64,000 bases of DNA from Sphingomonas sp. BT-65 (GTDB lineage Bacteria > Pseudomonadota > Alphaproteobacteria > Sphingomonadales > Sphingomonadaceae), in the NCBI RefSeq assembly GCF_026107375.2, contig NZ_JAPCIA010000002.1, positions 124,001 to 188,000 on the forward strand, written 5' to 3'. The notes under the pieces were generated by a model. It had not been told where the DNA came from, ran no database searches, and worked only from the letters and a program-made list of their open reading frames with translations. Below are positions 38,691 through 48,735 of this stretch, one piece after another (position 1 is the first letter of the stretch; every line of letters starts with the position of its first letter). A program made the translations under genes and the position numbers.

Positions 38691-39757
38691 CTGAGCTTCA
38701 GCGTCGACAGGCCCGCGAGCGCGAGCACGAAAGCGATGATCCAGAAGCGGATCACGACGGTCGGCTCGCTCCAGCCGAGCTGTTCAAAATGGTGGTGGAT
38801 CGGCGCCATCTTGAACACGCGCTTGCCGGTGCGCTTGTAGACGAACACCTGGATGATGACGCTCAGCGCCTCGACCACGAACAGGCCGCCGATGATCCCC
38901 AGCACCAGCTCGTGATGCGCGACCACCGCGATCGTGCCGAGCGCGCCGCCCAGTGCGAGGCTGCCGGTGTCGCCCATGAACACCGCCGCGGGCGGCGCGT
39001 TGAACCACAGGAAGGCGAGCCCGGCCCCCATGATCGCGCCGCAGAAGATGGCGAGGTCGCCCGCGCCCGGCACGTGCGGGATGCCGAGATAATTGGCGTA
39101 GATCGCGTTGCCGGCGAGATAGACGATCAGCAGGAACGCCATGCTGGCGATGATCACCGGCATCGTCGCCAGGCCGTCGAGCCCGTCGGTCAGGTTCACC
39201 GCATTGCCGAACGCCACGATCGTGAAGGCGGCGAAGGCGACGTAGAAATAGCCGAGATCGACGCTGAACTGGCTGAAGAAGGGCACGTAGAGCACGGTGC
39301 CGTTCTGCTGGGTGATCACCCAGGCGGCGGCGCCCGCGATGACGAACTCGCCGAGCAGCCGCATCCGGCCCGAGACGCCCGCGGTGCTCGCCTTCCTCAC
39401 CTTGTCATAGTCGTCGAGGAACCCGATCATCCCGAAGCCGAGCGTCACGAACAGGCACGCCCAGACATAGGGGTTGCTGAGGTCCATCCACAGCAGCACC
39501 GCCAGCGACAGGCTGGTCAGGATCATGAGGCCGCCCATGGTCGGCGTGCCGCGCTTGGCGAGATGGGTCTGCGGGCCGTCGCTGCGGATCGGCTGTCCCT
39601 TGCCCTGGCGCACGCGCAGCCAGCCGATGAAGCGCGGGCCGATGATCAGGCCGATCAGCAACGCCGTCGCCACCGCCGCGCCCATGCGGAACGAGAGGTA
39701 ACGGATCAGATTGAGGAGGCCCGGGAAGCCCAGCCATTCGGCGATCTCGTAAAGCAT
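38687..39757 (-). CDS. mraY: Phospho-MurNAc-pentapeptide transferase MraY
   Basis: A 356-aa, ten-helix enzyme forming lipid I. Motifs: [23 protein letters not shown] with the Asp pair, [10 protein letters not shown], and [18 protein letters not shown]. Overlaps murF by 1 nt (TGATG) and murD by 4 nt. Confidence 0.97.
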   Translation of the reverse strand: MLYEIAEWLGFPGLLNLIRYLSFRMGAAVATALLIGLIIGPRFIGWLRVRQGKGQPIRSDGPQTHLAKRGTPTMGGLMILTSLSLAVLLWMDLSNPYVWACLFVTLGFGMIGFLDDYDKVRKASTAGVSGRMRLLGEFVIAGAAAWVITQQNGTVLYVPFFSQFSVDLGYFYVAFAAFTIVAFGNAVNLTDGLDGLATMPVIIASMAFLLIVYLAGNAIYANYLGIPHVPGAGDLAIFCGAIMGAGLAFLWFNAPPAAVFMGDTGSLALGGALGTIAVVAHHELVLGIIGGLFVVEALSVIIQVFVYKRTGKRVFKMAPIHHHFEQLGWSEPTVVIRFWIIAFVLALAGLSTLKLR

Positions 39758-41184
39758 TATGACCTTCCCGCCAGCGCCGCGACGACCCGCGCCAGCCCGA
39801 CTCCGTTCGAACCCTTGATGAGGACCGCATCGCCGGGGCGGAGCATCTGATCGATGCGCTCGCGCGCGGCGGCGGCGTCGGGCACATGGACCAATTCGAT
39901 GCGCCCCTCAAGCGCGCGGGCGAGCGGCGCCATCCCTTCGCCGACAAGGAGCAACGCTTCGACGCCCGCAGCGAGGATCGGCCCGGACAGATCGGCGTGG
40001 AAGGCCTCGGACTGGTCGCCCAGCTCGCGCATCTCGCCCAGCACCGCCACGCGCCGCGCCGCGCGCGTTTCGGCAAGCACCGCGAGGGTCGCGCGCATCG
40101 ACGCCGGGTTGGCGTTGTAGCTCTCGTCGATCACCAGCGCTTCGCCGTCTGCGACGGGGGTCTGGAAGCGCGCGCCGCGGCCCGCGAGCCCGCCCATCTC
40201 GGCGAGCGCGAGCCCGGCCTGCTCAAGGTCGCCGCCCGCCGCGTCCACCGCCGCCAGCACCGCCATCGCATTGGCGATCCAATGCTCGCCCGGCTGCGAC
40301 AGCGTGAAGCCGAGCATCCGGTCCGGCCCGATCTGCGCGGTGACATAGGTGCCCCCGGCCTGCCCCGGCACCACCTCGACCGCGCGCACGTCCGCGCCTT
40401 CGCCGAGCCCGAACGTCACGATCCGCCCCGCATGCGGCTGCGCCGCGGCGATCAACCGGTCGCGATGCGGGCTGTCGAACGGCACGATCGCGGTGCCGCC
40501 GGGCTCGAGGCCCTGGAAGATCTCGCCCTTGGCGTCGGCGATCGCCTCCTCGCTCGCGAAGAACTCGGTGTGCGCCGGCGCGATCGTGGTCACCAGCGCG
40601 ATGTGCGGGCGGACCATGTGGGTGAGCGCGAGCAGCTCGCCGGCATGGTTCATGCCCATCTCGAACACGCCGAACCTCGCCGCGCGCGGCATGCGGGCAA
40701 GGCTCAACGGCACACCGGTATGGTTGTTGTAGCTCTTGACCGAACGGTGCGCGAAGCCCGGCGCCATGCGGTCGAGGCATTCGAACAACGCCTCCTTGGT
40801 CCCGGTCTTGCCGACCGATCCGGTGACGCCGATCACGGTGCCGCCCATGCGCTTGCGGCTGGCGCGCGCCAGATTCTTGAGCGCGACCATCGTGTCGCCG
40901 ACGAAGACGTGCGGGTGCGGCGTCTGGGAGGAAACGACCGCACCCGCGGCCCCGCTCGCGAAGGCCTGATCCAGGAATTTGTGTCCGTCGGTGCTCTCGC
41001 CGGTCAGCGCGAAGAACAGCGCGCCCGGACCCACCTCGCGGCTGTCGAACGCGACGGCGTCGACGACGAACTCGGCCGATGCGGTGCCGCCGGTTGCAGC
41101 GGCTACCTCGGCCGAGGTCCATAGCGGCAATAGCCCCTCCCTCTCGAGGGAGGCGTTGGGGCGCGGGCTGACCAGCACGCTCAC
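39757..41184 (-). CDS. murF: UDP-MurNAc-tripeptide-D-Ala-D-Ala ligase MurF
   Basis: A 475-aa Mur ligase adding D-Ala-D-Ala. ATP loop [33 protein letters not shown] and [15 protein letters not shown] are present. The start is GTG at 41184, overlapping murE (GTGA). The first 22 residues (ending [12 protein letters not shown]) precede the usual start region [13 protein letters not shown] and are partly encoded by a short palindrome at 41136. An internal TTG could give a more standard N-terminus, but the coupled GTG is favoured. Confidence 0.94.
   Translation of the reverse strand: MSVLVSPRPNASLEREGLLPLWTSAEVAAATGGTASAEFVVDAVAFDSREVGPGALFFALTGESTDGHKFLDQAFASGAAGAVVSSQTPHPHVFVGDTMVALKNLARASRKRMGGTVIGVTGSVGKTGTKEALFECLDRMAPGFAHRSVKSYNNHTGVPLSLARMPRAARFGVFEMGMNHAGELLALTHMVRPHIALVTTIAPAHTEFFASEEAIADAKGEIFQGLEPGGTAIVPFDSPHRDRLIAAAQPHAGRIVTFGLGEGADVRAVEVVPGQAGGTYVTAQIGPDRMLGFTLSQPGEHWIANAMAVLAAVDAAGGDLEQAGLALAEMGGLAGRGARFQTPVADGEALVIDESYNANPASMRATLAVLAETRAARRVAVLGEMRELGDQSEAFHADLSGPILAAGVEALLLVGEGMAPLARALEGRIELVHVPDAAAARERIDQMLRPGDAVLIKGSNGVGLARVVAALAGRS
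41136..41153. repeat. Short palindrome in the murF 5' end
   Basis: CCTCCCTC-TC-GAGGGAGG, an 8-bp inverted repeat similar in type (but not identical) to the outer core of the composite repeats. It encodes part of an N-terminal extension of MurF. Confidence 0.5.
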
Positions 41185-42596
41185 GCCGCCGCCTCCCGCG
41201 CCACGGAGACGTCGTCGAAGGGCAGCACCATGTCGCCGACGATCTGGCCCTGCTCATGCCCCTTGCCGGCGATCAGCACGATGTCCTGCGGCCCGGCCTT
41301 GCCCACCGCGAGGAAGATCGCGCCGCGCCGGTCGCCGACTTCGGTCGCACCCGGGCAGCCCTTGAGGATCTCGGCGCGGATCGCCCCCGGATCCTCGCCG
41401 CGCGGATTGTCGTCGGTCACGATCACCAGGTCGGCGCCCGCGGCGGCGGCCTCGCCCATCGGCTCGCGCTTGCCGGGATCGCGGTCACCGCCCGCGCCGA
41501 ACACCAGGATCAGCCGCCCCGCCGCGTGCGGCTTGAGCGCGGCGATCGCCGCCTCGATCGCATCGGGTGTGTGGGCATAGTCGACATAGATCGGTGCGCC
41601 CGCCCGGCTGATCGCCGCGCGCTCGAGCCGCCCGCGCACCGGCTGCAGCCGCGACAGGTTGGCGAGCGTCGCCGCGGCATCGCCGCCCGTCGCGATCACC
41701 AGCGCCGCGGCGATCAGCGCGTTCGCGGCCTGATAGCCGCCGATCAGCGGCAGGCTGACGCGATGCTCGACGCCGTCGACCGCGACCACCAGCTTCTGGT
41801 CGAGCAAGGTCGGCTCGCGCGACACCAGCCGGATCGTGCTGCCATGCTCGCCCACCGTCATGATGCGGTTGCCGCGCGCGCGGGCGATGTCGAGCACGCG
41901 CTCCGAATGCGCGTCGTCGGCCCATACCACCGCGGTGCCGTCGGGATCGAGCACGTCGGCGAACAGCCGCAGCTTGGCGGTGAGATATTCCGCCATGTCC
42001 TTGTGATAGTCGAGATGGTCGCGCGACAGGTTGGTGAACGCCGCCGCCGCCACCGGCAGCCCCTCGGTGCGGTATTGCGACAGGCCGTGGCTCGACGCCT
42101 CGAACGCGAGGTGCGTCACGCCCTCGCGCGCCAGCCCCGCGACATTGGACAGGAACGTCACGACGTCGGGCGTGGTCAGCCCGGTCGAGGCCACCTCGCC
42201 CGCGGTGGTCACCCCCAGCGTGCCGATCGACGCAGCATTATGCCCGGCCATGCGCCACAGCTGGCGCACCATCTCGACCGTCGAGGTCTTGCCGTTGGTG
42301 CCGGTCACCGCGACCGCAGTCTCGGGGAAGGGCGCGAAGAACCTCGCCGCGATCCGGGCGAACTCGGTGCGCGGATGGTCGGTCGCGATGTGCACCGCGC
42401 CCTCGACCCGCGTCTCGGGCCGCGCGATCACCGCAATCGCGCCGCTCGCCACCGCCTGCGGGATGAAATCCTCGCCGTTGAAGCGCGCCCCGCGAAACGC
42501 CCCGAACACGGTGCCTGGCGCAACCTTGCGGTGGTCGATGGCGAACCCGGTGACGATCGTATCTTCGGCGCCGCCGGTCAGCTCACCCAGCCTCAC
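41181..42596 (-). CDS. murE: UDP-MurNAc-L-Ala-D-Glu ligase MurE (probably meso-DAP adding)
   Basis: A 471-aa Mur ligase. ATP loop VAVTGTNGKTSTVEMV, FEASSHGLSQYR, YVDYAHTPDAIEAAI, and DDNPRGEDPGAIRAEI; the DNPR motif marks meso-diaminopimelate specificity. The start is GTG at 42596 (VRLGELTGGAED), overlapping the ftsI stop as GTGA. A much longer open frame upstream is a shadow of ftsI. Confidence 0.96.
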   Translation of the reverse strand: MRLGELTGGAEDTIVTGFAIDHRKVAPGTVFGAFRGARFNGEDFIPQAVASGAIAVIARPETRVEGAVHIATDHPRTEFARIAARFFAPFPETAVAVTGTNGKTSTVEMVRQLWRMAGHNAASIGTLGVTTAGEVASTGLTTPDVVTFLSNVAGLAREGVTHLAFEASSHGLSQYRTEGLPVAAAAFTNLSRDHLDYHKDMAEYLTAKLRLFADVLDPDGTAVVWADDAHSERVLDIARARGNRIMTVGEHGSTIRLVSREPTLLDQKLVVAVDGVEHRVSLPLIGGYQAANALIAAALVIATGGDAAATLANLSRLQPVRGRLERAAISRAGAPIYVDYAHTPDAIEAAIAALKPHAAGRLILVFGAGGDRDPGKREPMGEAAAAGADLVIVTDDNPRGEDPGAIRAEILKGCPGATEVGDRRGAIFLAVGKAGPQDIVLIAGKGHEQGQIVGDMVLPFDDVSVAREAAA

Positions 42597-44350
42597 TCGT
42601 CGGCTCCCGGCGCGACGACCGGAACCACCGCGGCGGCAGCGGCTGCGGGCTTGTTCCTGGCTTCCGCCTTCCACAGCAGCGGCGTCAGATCGGAGACGTC
42701 GACGTCGCGCGCCTCGTCGGGCACCACGCCGAGCATCGCGCCGGTGCGCATGATCACGCGGTTGACCACGGGGGCGGCGGTCCAGCCGGCGGTCGAGAAA
42801 CCGTGGGTCTGGGCGTTTCCGACAGGCGAATCGAGCATCACCAGCACCACATAGCGCGGTGCGTCCATCGGAAAAGCCGCCGCGAAGGTGGAAACATTCT
42901 GATTGCGCTTGTAACCACCCGCGCCGGGCACTTCCGCGGTACCGGTCTTGCCGCCGACGCGATAGCCCGGCGCATCGGCATTGCCGCCGGTGCCGTGGGT
43001 GACGACCAGGCGCAGCAGCTGGCGCATCCGCGCGCTCGTCGCCTCGGAGATCACCCGGCGCCCCTCCGGCGCCTTGCCCGGCTCGATCCGGCGCAGCGTG
43101 GCCGGGCGCCACACCCCGCCATTGACCAGCGCGGCATAGGCGCTGGCGAGATGCAGCGGCGTGACCGCGATGCCATGGCCATAGGCAGTGGTCATCACCG
43201 TGGTCCGCGCCCAGTATTTGGGCCACAGCGGCGCGGCCTTGCCGCTGAGCTCGACATCGGGCCGCGAGTCGAAGCCGAGCTTGCGGAACATGCTCTCCAT
43301 CCGCTCCTTGCCCAGCTCGTCGGCGATGCGTGCCGTGGCGATGTTCGACGAATGGATCAGCGCCTCGGGGATGTTGAGCCAGCGCTTCTGCGCGTGATCG
43401 TCGCGGATGCGGAAGCCGCCGACCTGGAGCGGCGCTGTGGCGTCGTAGCGCTTGGCCATCGACTTCGCGACGCCGGTCTCGATCGCGAACGCCATGGTCA
43501 GCGGCTTGAAGGTCGAGCCGAGCTCATAGACGCTCTGCGTCACGTTGTTGCGGAAATGCTCGGGGTTCGAGCCCTTGATGTTGTTGGGGTTGAAGGTCGG
43601 CAGCGAAGCCAGCGCCACCACCTCGCCGCTCGCGACGTCGAGAATCACGCCGGCCGCGCCGCGCGCCTGAAACGTCGTCATCGCCGCGCCCAGCTCGCTC
43701 TCCAGCGCCGCTTGCGCGCGCAGGTCGAGCGACAGCGCGACCGGCTCGCCGCGTCGCGCCGGATCGGTCAGCTGCTTGTCGAGCGCCAGCTCCATGCCGG
43801 TGACGCCGTTGCCGTCGAAATCGAGATAGCCGAGCACATGCGCGCCGAGGCTCGCCTGCGGATAGAGCCGCTGCGGCTCGCGCGCGAATTCGATTCCCGG
43901 CTCGCCCAGCGCGTGTACCGCCGCGACCAGCTCGGGCACCGCCCGGCGCTGGAGATAGGTGAAGCGCGAATCGCTGTTCAGCAGCCCGGCATATTCGGCC
44001 TCGCTCTTGCCGGGCAGCGTCGCTGCCAGCATCCGCGCCAGCCCGGCCTTGTCGCCGATCACCTTGCCGGGTCGCACCCCGATCGACCAGGCGTCGATCG
44101 TGCGGGCGAGCGGGGCGCCGTTGCGGTCGACCAGGTCGCCGCGCAGCGGCACCAGCATCGCGTTGACGCTGGTGGCGCCGGCGGGCTCGGCGATCAGCGC
44201 GAGCAGTGTCAGCCGCCCGACGATCACCGCGATCCCCGCCGCGAACACCAGCGCCAGGATCATCAGCCGCACATGCGCGACCGCCATCGTCGCGTGCCGG
44301 GAACCCGGGCGCGTGCGATTGCGGGGGGCAGGCGCGACGAGGACGGTCAC
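42593..44350 (-). CDS. ftsI: Septal transpeptidase FtsI (PBP3)
   Basis: A 585-aa class B penicillin-binding protein. TM helix at about 27-52, dimerisation/pedestal domain, and the transpeptidase motifs ELGSTFKPLT (SxxK), HSSNIAT (SxN) and GGKTGTAEVPG (KTG). The start is GTG at 44350, overlapping the ftsL-like stop (GTGA). Makes septal cross-links with FtsW. Confidence 0.96.
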   Translation of the reverse strand: MTVLVAPAPRNRTRPGSRHATMAVAHVRLMILALVFAAGIAVIVGRLTLLALIAEPAGATSVNAMLVPLRGDLVDRNGAPLARTIDAWSIGVRPGKVIGDKAGLARMLAATLPGKSEAEYAGLLNSDSRFTYLQRRAVPELVAAVHALGEPGIEFAREPQRLYPQASLGAHVLGYLDFDGNGVTGMELALDKQLTDPARRGEPVALSLDLRAQAALESELGAAMTTFQARGAAGVILDVASGEVVALASLPTFNPNNIKGSNPEHFRNNVTQSVYELGSTFKPLTMAFAIETGVAKSMAKRYDATAPLQVGGFRIRDDHAQKRWLNIPEALIHSSNIATARIADELGKERMESMFRKLGFDSRPDVELSGKAAPLWPKYWARTTVMTTAYGHGIAVTPLHLASAYAALVNGGVWRPATLRRIEPGKAPEGRRVISEATSARMRQLLRLVVTHGTGGNADAPGYRVGGKTGTAEVPGAGGYKRNQNVSTFAAAFPMDAPRYVVLVMLDSPVGNAQTHGFSTAGWTAAPVVNRVIMRTGAMLGVVPDEARDVDVSDLTPLLWKAEARNKPAAAAAAVVPVVAPGADE

Positions 44351-45027
44351 CGGACGCGGCGCGCCTCGGCGCGGACGCCCTTCATCAGGTCGCCGAAGCT
44401 CGAATCCTTGAGCAGCTTGCGGTCGAGCATCGCCACCTCCGCTTCGCGCGGGGTCCGGGCGGCGAGCTTGACGGGCTTCGGCGCGGCCTTCTCCGCCACG
44501 TTGACTGGCTTGGGCGCCGTCTTTTCCGGCGCCTTGACCGGCTTGGGGGTGACCGCTGCCACCTTCTCGGGCTTGGGCGCCGGCTTGACCGCAGCGACGG
44601 CCGCGTCCTTCACCTTCGCGCCCGCGGGCGCCGCCGCCACGGCGTCCGACGCGGTCCGCGGCGTTCCCGCCACGACATCGGGCACGCCCTCGGGCACCAC
44701 CATCGCGGCATAGCGTTCGGCCACGCCCTCGGTCTCGAGCGCGCGCATCGAGGCGAGCGCGGTGTCACTCGCCAGGAACTGCTGCGGCGTCGGCGCGGTG
44801 TAGCGCATCACTTCGCCGTTCCAGCGCTCGAGCTGGGCGAGGTTGGCGCGCGTGTCGAACTCGGTCTCGAGCCCGCGAATGTCCTTGTGCGCCTCGGCGA
44901 TGGCGCGCTCGACCGCATCCACCCGCGTCCGCTCCGCCGCGACCATCGACGAGACGAGGTAACAGCCCGGCGCGACGATCAACCCCGCAGCATACCAGCC
45001 CAGTCCGTTCAGTGCCTTGATCGCCAT
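44347..45027 (-). CDS. ftsL: FtsL-like division protein with a long Lys/Pro tail
   Basis: A 226-aa protein in the FtsL position between rsmH and ftsI. One TM helix (about 10-28), then a coiled coil (about 32-65) and the segment TRANLAQLERWN typical of alphaproteobacterial FtsL. FtsL is normally about 100-120 aa; here a C-terminal tail adds about 110 residues with PKPVK-type repeats (KPEKVAAVTPKPVKAPEK in part). GAGGAGG precedes ATG 45027. Identity is from position and topology, since FtsL sequence is poorly conserved. Confidence 0.75.
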   Translation of the reverse strand: MAIKALNGLGWYAAGLIVAPGCYLVSSMVAAERTRVDAVERAIAEAHKDIRGLETEFDTRANLAQLERWNGEVMRYTAPTPQQFLASDTALASMRALETEGVAERYAAMVVPEGVPDVVAGTPRTASDAVAAAPAGAKVKDAAVAAVKPAPKPEKVAAVTPKPVKAPEKTAPKPVNVAEKAAPKPVKLAARTPREAEVAMLDRKLLKDSSFGDLMKGVRAEARRVR

Positions 45028-45037
45028 GTCCGCCTCC

Positions 45038-45988
45038 TCAACTCGCCCACGCTTCGGCCGCGGTGCGCCGCGCGACGCGGAGCGTCGCCGATCGGGCACG
45101 CGGGTTCGCCGCAATCTCTTCCTCGCTCGCGCGCACCGCCTTGGCCGGGGCCTCGAAGCTCGGCGCGCGCGCCGCGGCCACCGCCGGGCGGTGCCGCGAT
45201 CCGGCGGGCTCGCTGCCCGAGCGCTCGCGCAGGAATTTCTTGACCATCCGGTCCTCGAGGCTGTGGAAGGTCACCACCGCCAGCCGCCCGCCGGGCTTGA
45301 GCACCCGCTCCGCCGCCGCCAGCCCCTCGGCCAGCTCGTCGAGCTCGCGGTTCACATGGATGCGGATCGCCTGGAAGGTCCGCGTCGCCGGGTCCTTCTT
45401 GTCGTGCGGCTTGTGCCCCAGCGCCCTGCGCACGACGTTGGCCAGCTCGCTGGTGCGCGTCAGCGGGCGCGCGGCGACGATCGCCCTGGCCACGCGCCGC
45501 GCGCGCGGTTCCTCACCATAATGATAGAGCACGTCGGCGATCTCGGTCTCGTCCGCCTCGTTGACGAAATCCGCCGCGGTCATCCCCTCGCCCGCCATGC
45601 GCATCGACAAGGGGCCGTCCTGCTGAAAGCTGAACCCGCGCTCGGCCTGGTCGAGCTGCATCGACGAGACGCCGATATCCATCGCCACGCCGTCGACCGG
45701 CGTCAGCCCGCGCGCCTCGAGCTCGCGATCCATGTTCGAGAAGGGCGCCTCGATCAGGATCAGCCGGCCATCGCTCGCAGTGAGAAGGGCTTGGCCGCCC
45801 TCGATCGCGTCCGGATCGCGATCAAAGGCGGCCACCTCGGCTCCCCGCTCGAGGAACGCCAAGCTGTAACCCCCTGCGCCGAAGGTCGCGTCGACGATGC
45901 GCTCGCCGGGCTGGATCGCGAGCGCTTCGACGGTTTCGTCGAGAAGCACGGAGACGTGTGGACGCACACCGGGCAGCGCGGCGCTCAC
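45038..45988 (-). CDS. rsmH: 16S rRNA m4C1402 methyltransferase
   Basis: A 316-aa SAM-dependent enzyme (MraW). [13 protein letters not shown] and [15 protein letters not shown] form the SAM site; [13 protein letters not shown] and [18 protein letters not shown] are diagnostic. The start is GTG at 45988, overlapping mraZ (GTGA). Confidence 0.96.
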   Translation of the reverse strand: MSAALPGVRPHVSVLLDETVEALAIQPGERIVDATFGAGGYSLAFLERGAEVAAFDRDPDAIEGGQALLTASDGRLILIEAPFSNMDRELEARGLTPVDGVAMDIGVSSMQLDQAERGFSFQQDGPLSMRMAGEGMTAADFVNEADETEIADVLYHYGEEPRARRVARAIVAARPLTRTSELANVVRRALGHKPHDKKDPATRTFQAIRIHVNRELDELAEGLAAAERVLKPGGRLAVVTFHSLEDRMVKKFLRERSGSEPAGSRHRPAVAAARAPSFEAPAKAVRASEEEIAANPRARSATLRVARRTAAEAWAS

Positions 45989-46494
45989 AGCGTCACCTTC
46001 TTCTCTTCGAGGTGGTAGCGGCACGCCGCCTTCATGCTCTCGGGCAGCGAGGGATGCGCGAGCAGCGTGGCGGGGTCCCAGATCTCGACCACCGGGCCGA
46101 CGCCATAGAAAAAGGCGTAGCCTGACTTGCGGATGCCGGCATGCTGGCACAGCATCCCCGGCATGACGAACCGGCCCGAAGGGTCGAAGGCGATGTTCTC
46201 GCTGGGGCCGACGCCTTCGCGCCAGATGTTCGAATCCGTGCGCCCACGATCGCCGGCATATTCCAGCGAACGCGCATTGAGCCGCTCCATCAGGGCATCG
46301 AAGTAAGGCTCGTCATAGGCGATCAGGCAACGGTCGCTCTCATGGGCGGAGAGGATGGCGACGCGGGAATCCTTGGTGTCGACGGGGGCGCCGCTGTTCT
46401 TCTCGAGCGTGGCGCGCAGGGTCGAGGGGATGGCGACACGACCCTTGTCGTCCACCAGCTGCAACCCCACGCCTCTGTACCCCGTCCGGTTCAC
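45985..46494 (-). CDS. mraZ: MraZ transcriptional regulator
   Basis: A 169-aa protein with two AbrB-like SpoVT/MazE halves; typical motifs are [17 protein letters not shown] and [12 protein letters not shown]. The start is taken as GTG at 46494 so that [13 protein letters not shown] lines up with the family's N-terminal strand; a GTG at 46470 is the alternative. First gene of the dcw cluster, which MraZ represses in other bacteria. Confidence 0.9.
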   Translation of the reverse strand: MNRTGYRGVGLQLVDDKGRVAIPSTLRATLEKNSGAPVDTKDSRVAILSAHESDRCLIAYDEPYFDALMERLNARSLEYAGDRGRTDSNIWREGVGPSENIAFDPSGRFVMPGMLCQHAGIRKSGYAFFYGVGPVVEIWDPATLLAHPSLPESMKAACRYHLEEKKVTL

Positions 46495-46825
46495 TCCCGC
46501 CCTCGCTTGCGGCGGGCAAACCTTTCCCGTCCCCGAAAGCGCACGTTCCCGCGCGCCCCGGACCCGATTCCGGCTGACGATAAGGTTGCCCTGTTTAACC
46601 AGCGGCGTATCGTAACAGCCGCTGGTTTTCAATGCCTGAACGCGGGAATCTACGGTATTCAGCCCCACTTTCTGCCTGAAACGGGACGTGTTTTACCAAT
46701 ATTCGTCAATTGGACATCTTATGTTCCAAGCGCGTTTGGACTGCCAAACCTGTCGTTTGGAAGCCGATGACTGGTTGTGGGGCGATTTCCCGTAAGACCC
46801 CGCGGCCGGCGCGGGGGCGGCGCAG
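46495..46825. other. dcw cluster promoter region
   Basis: 331 nt without a convincing gene. It is less GC-rich than its surroundings, as expected of a promoter region. Between 46724 and 46762 there are four half-sites TTCCAA, TTTGG, CCAAA and TTTGGAA forming nested inverted repeats. A minus-strand TTGGCA-N18-CATAAG lies in the same block, a possible weak promoter for mraZ. Canonical TGGGA direct repeats of MraZ boxes were not seen. Confidence 0.5.
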
Positions 46826-47128
46826 TTACGGTTCGGGGATCGGATAGGGCGTGATCGCGGGCTCGGGGGATTCCGCGGTGCGCGGCGCGATGCCAAGCTC
46901 GGCGATCGGCTCGTCCTTGGTCGCCATGTCGTTGCCGAGCACGCCGTCAGTCATGTTGGCGACCACCTCGGGCTTCGACGCGCCGTCGGCGCGCACCGGC
47001 CGCTCCTTGTTCGCCGAGGAGAAGATCGCGCTCGCGATGCCGATCAGCAGCAACACGCTCGCCAGCCCGGTCAGGCCGACGCGGACGCGCTGCATGCTTT
47101 GCTTGGGATCGGTCGGAAGCGACTTCAT
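46826..47128 (-). CDS. Small single-pass membrane protein
   Basis: A 100-aa protein with a basic N-terminus, one TM helix (about 18-38, GLASVLLLIGIASAIF) and a polar, acidic outer part ending in Pro-rich PITPYPIPEP-like sequence. It lies between cysK and mraZ on the same strand. Family not recognised; function unknown. Confidence 0.72.
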   Translation of the reverse strand: MKSLPTDPKQSMQRVRVGLTGLASVLLLIGIASAIFSSANKERPVRADGASKPEVVANMTDGVLGNDMATKDEPIAELGIAPRTAESPEPAITPYPIPEP

Positions 47129-47188
47129 GGCTGTGGCATAAATGTAACGCCTAGCCAGCCGATTGCGAACCCCTGATTTTAAACTGCA

Positions 47189-48181
47189 TCAGGCCCGGTC
47201 GAGCCAGGGCGGCACCGGCAGCCCCTTGGAGCGCAGCCAGTCGCAGTTGTAGAGCGTTGAAAGATAGCGGAAACCCGTGTCGCACAGGATCGTCGCGATG
47301 CGCTTGCCGGGCCCGAGCTCGCGTCCCAGCCGGATCGCACCGGCGACGTTGATCCCCGATGACAGGCCGAGGCACAGCCCCTCCTCGGCGAGCAGCCGCT
47401 CGACCCATTCCAGCCCTTCCTCGTCGGAGATGCGATATTGCGTGTCGATCGGCGCGCCCTCGAGATTGGCGGTGATCCGTCCCTGCCCGATCCCCTCGGC
47501 GACCGAATGGCCCTCGGCCTTGAGCTCGCCATGCGCATAATAATCGTAGAGCGCGGCGCCGTGCGGATCGGACAGCGCGATCGTGACCGTCTCGTCTTTC
47601 TCCTTGAGCCCGAGGCCGACGCCGGCGATCGTCCCGCCGGTCCCCGCCGAGCAGGTGAAGCCGTCGATCCGCCCGTCCATCTGCGCCCAGATCTCCTCGG
47701 CGGTGCCGACGATGTGCGCCTTGCGGTTGGCGATGTTGTCGAACTGGTTGGCCCAGACCGCGTTGGGCGTCTCCTCCGCGATGCGGCGGCTGGTGTGCAC
47801 GAAATGGCCAGGGTTCGAATAGGGCGCGGCAGGGACCAGCACCAATTCGGCGCCGAGCGCGCGCAGCGTGTCCATCTTCTCGCGGCTCTGCGTCTCGGGC
47901 ATGACGATGATCGTCTTGTAGCCCTTGGCGTTGCCGACCAGCGCGAGGCCGATGCCGGTGTTGCCCGCGGTCCCCTCGACGATCGTGCCACCCGGCTCGA
48001 TCAGCCCGCGCTCCTCGGCATCGCGCACGATGAACAGCGCGGCGCGATCCTTCACGCTCGCCCCGGGATTGGCGAACTCGCACTTGCCGAAGATGTCGCA
48101 GCCCGCCGCCGCGCTCGGCCCCTTGAGCCGCACCAGCGGCGTGTTGCCGATCAGCGCGATCGTATCACTTGCTACCTGCAT
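47189..48181 (-). CDS. cysK: Cysteine synthase A
   Basis: A 330-aa PLP enzyme making cysteine from O-acetylserine and sulfide. GNTPLVRLKGP, the PLP-lysine motif NPGASVKDRAA, EGTAGNTGIGLALVG, and CSAGTGGTIAGVG are present. The start is ATG at 48181; longer frames overlap the divergent promoter. The C-terminal half shows the extended form of the CysK family. Divergent from the 48316 gene. Confidence 0.93.
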   Translation of the reverse strand: MQVASDTIALIGNTPLVRLKGPSAAAGCDIFGKCEFANPGASVKDRAALFIVRDAEERGLIEPGGTIVEGTAGNTGIGLALVGNAKGYKTIIVMPETQSREKMDTLRALGAELVLVPAAPYSNPGHFVHTSRRIAEETPNAVWANQFDNIANRKAHIVGTAEEIWAQMDGRIDGFTCSAGTGGTIAGVGLGLKEKDETVTIALSDPHGAALYDYYAHGELKAEGHSVAEGIGQGRITANLEGAPIDTQYRISDEEGLEWVERLLAEEGLCLGLSSGINVAGAIRLGRELGPGKRIATILCDTGFRYLSTLYNCDWLRSKGLPVPPWLDRA

Positions 48182-48259
48182 GCCCTGACCATTTGCACGC
48201 CATGCGGGAGCGGGCAAGCAAGCGATGCTTGGCGCGGGGCAATATCCCGGCGCACTCGC

Positions 48260-48295
48260 TTGACCCTTCGCCGCGTATTGACTACAAGTGTAGTC
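48260..48295 (+). promoter_or_regulatory. Promoter with BlaI/MecI/CopY-type operator
   Basis: TTGACC (48260-48265), a 17-nt spacer and TACAAG (48283-48288). The -10 lies inside GACTACA-AG-TGTAGTC (48280-48295), a perfect inverted repeat with the TACAnnTGTA core bound by BlaI/MecI/CopY-family repressors. It lies 20 nt before the 48316 gene. Confidence 0.6.
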
Positions 48296-48315
48296 ATAAC
48301 GTCGGGAGAGGACGA

Positions 48316-48735
48316 ATGACCTGCATTCCATTGTTCGCGATCGTCTCGATCGCCGCACTCGCCGCCACACCGGGCAGCGCCCGCGACAAGGCCGGCGAGA
48401 AGCTGTCCAAGGCGATCCACCGCGAGATGGCCGCACAGGGGCCGATCGTGACCGACGCCGATCATGCGCTGATCGCCAGGAAGTGCGGCGACACGCCGGG
48501 AATGAAGAATGCGGACATCCACATCGACGACGACACGCTGCATTGCGCCAACGGCAGGCATGTCGCCATGGACGGCGAGCTCCGCGCGATGACACGGCGC
48601 ATCTCGGCACGGGCGCAGCGTCATGCCGATCGCGCGATGAAGAGCGCCGCGGTGGCGGAGGCCCAGGCTCGGGTCGCGGAGGAAGCAGCGGCGCGCGCGA
48701 TGAAAGAGGCGCGCGCGGCCCTCCGGCAACGCTAG
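48316..48735 (+). CDS. Secreted helical protein under a BlaI-type operator
   Basis: A 139-aa protein. The start is ATG at 48316 with GGGAGAGG upstream. Signal peptide 1-22 (ending GSARDK), then [16 protein letters not shown], a CGDTPGMK...TLHCANGRH pair of Cys that may form a disulfide, and a highly charged Ala/Arg-rich C-terminal helix. Family not recognised. Its stop is shared with that of the convergent DUF962 gene (CTAG). The operator suggests control by a BlaI/BlaR-type system coded elsewhere. Confidence 0.75.
   Translation: MTCIPLFAIVSIAALAATPGSARDKAGEKLSKAIHREMAAQGPIVTDADHALIARKCGDTPGMKNADIHIDDDTLHCANGRHVAMDGELRAMTRRISARAQRHADRAMKSAAVAEAQARVAEEAAARAMKEARAALRQR

Noticed and set aside
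41181..43226. A 681-aa form of MurE
   Set aside because: The extra N-terminal part is a shadow of ftsI; family motifs begin only after the GTG at 42596.
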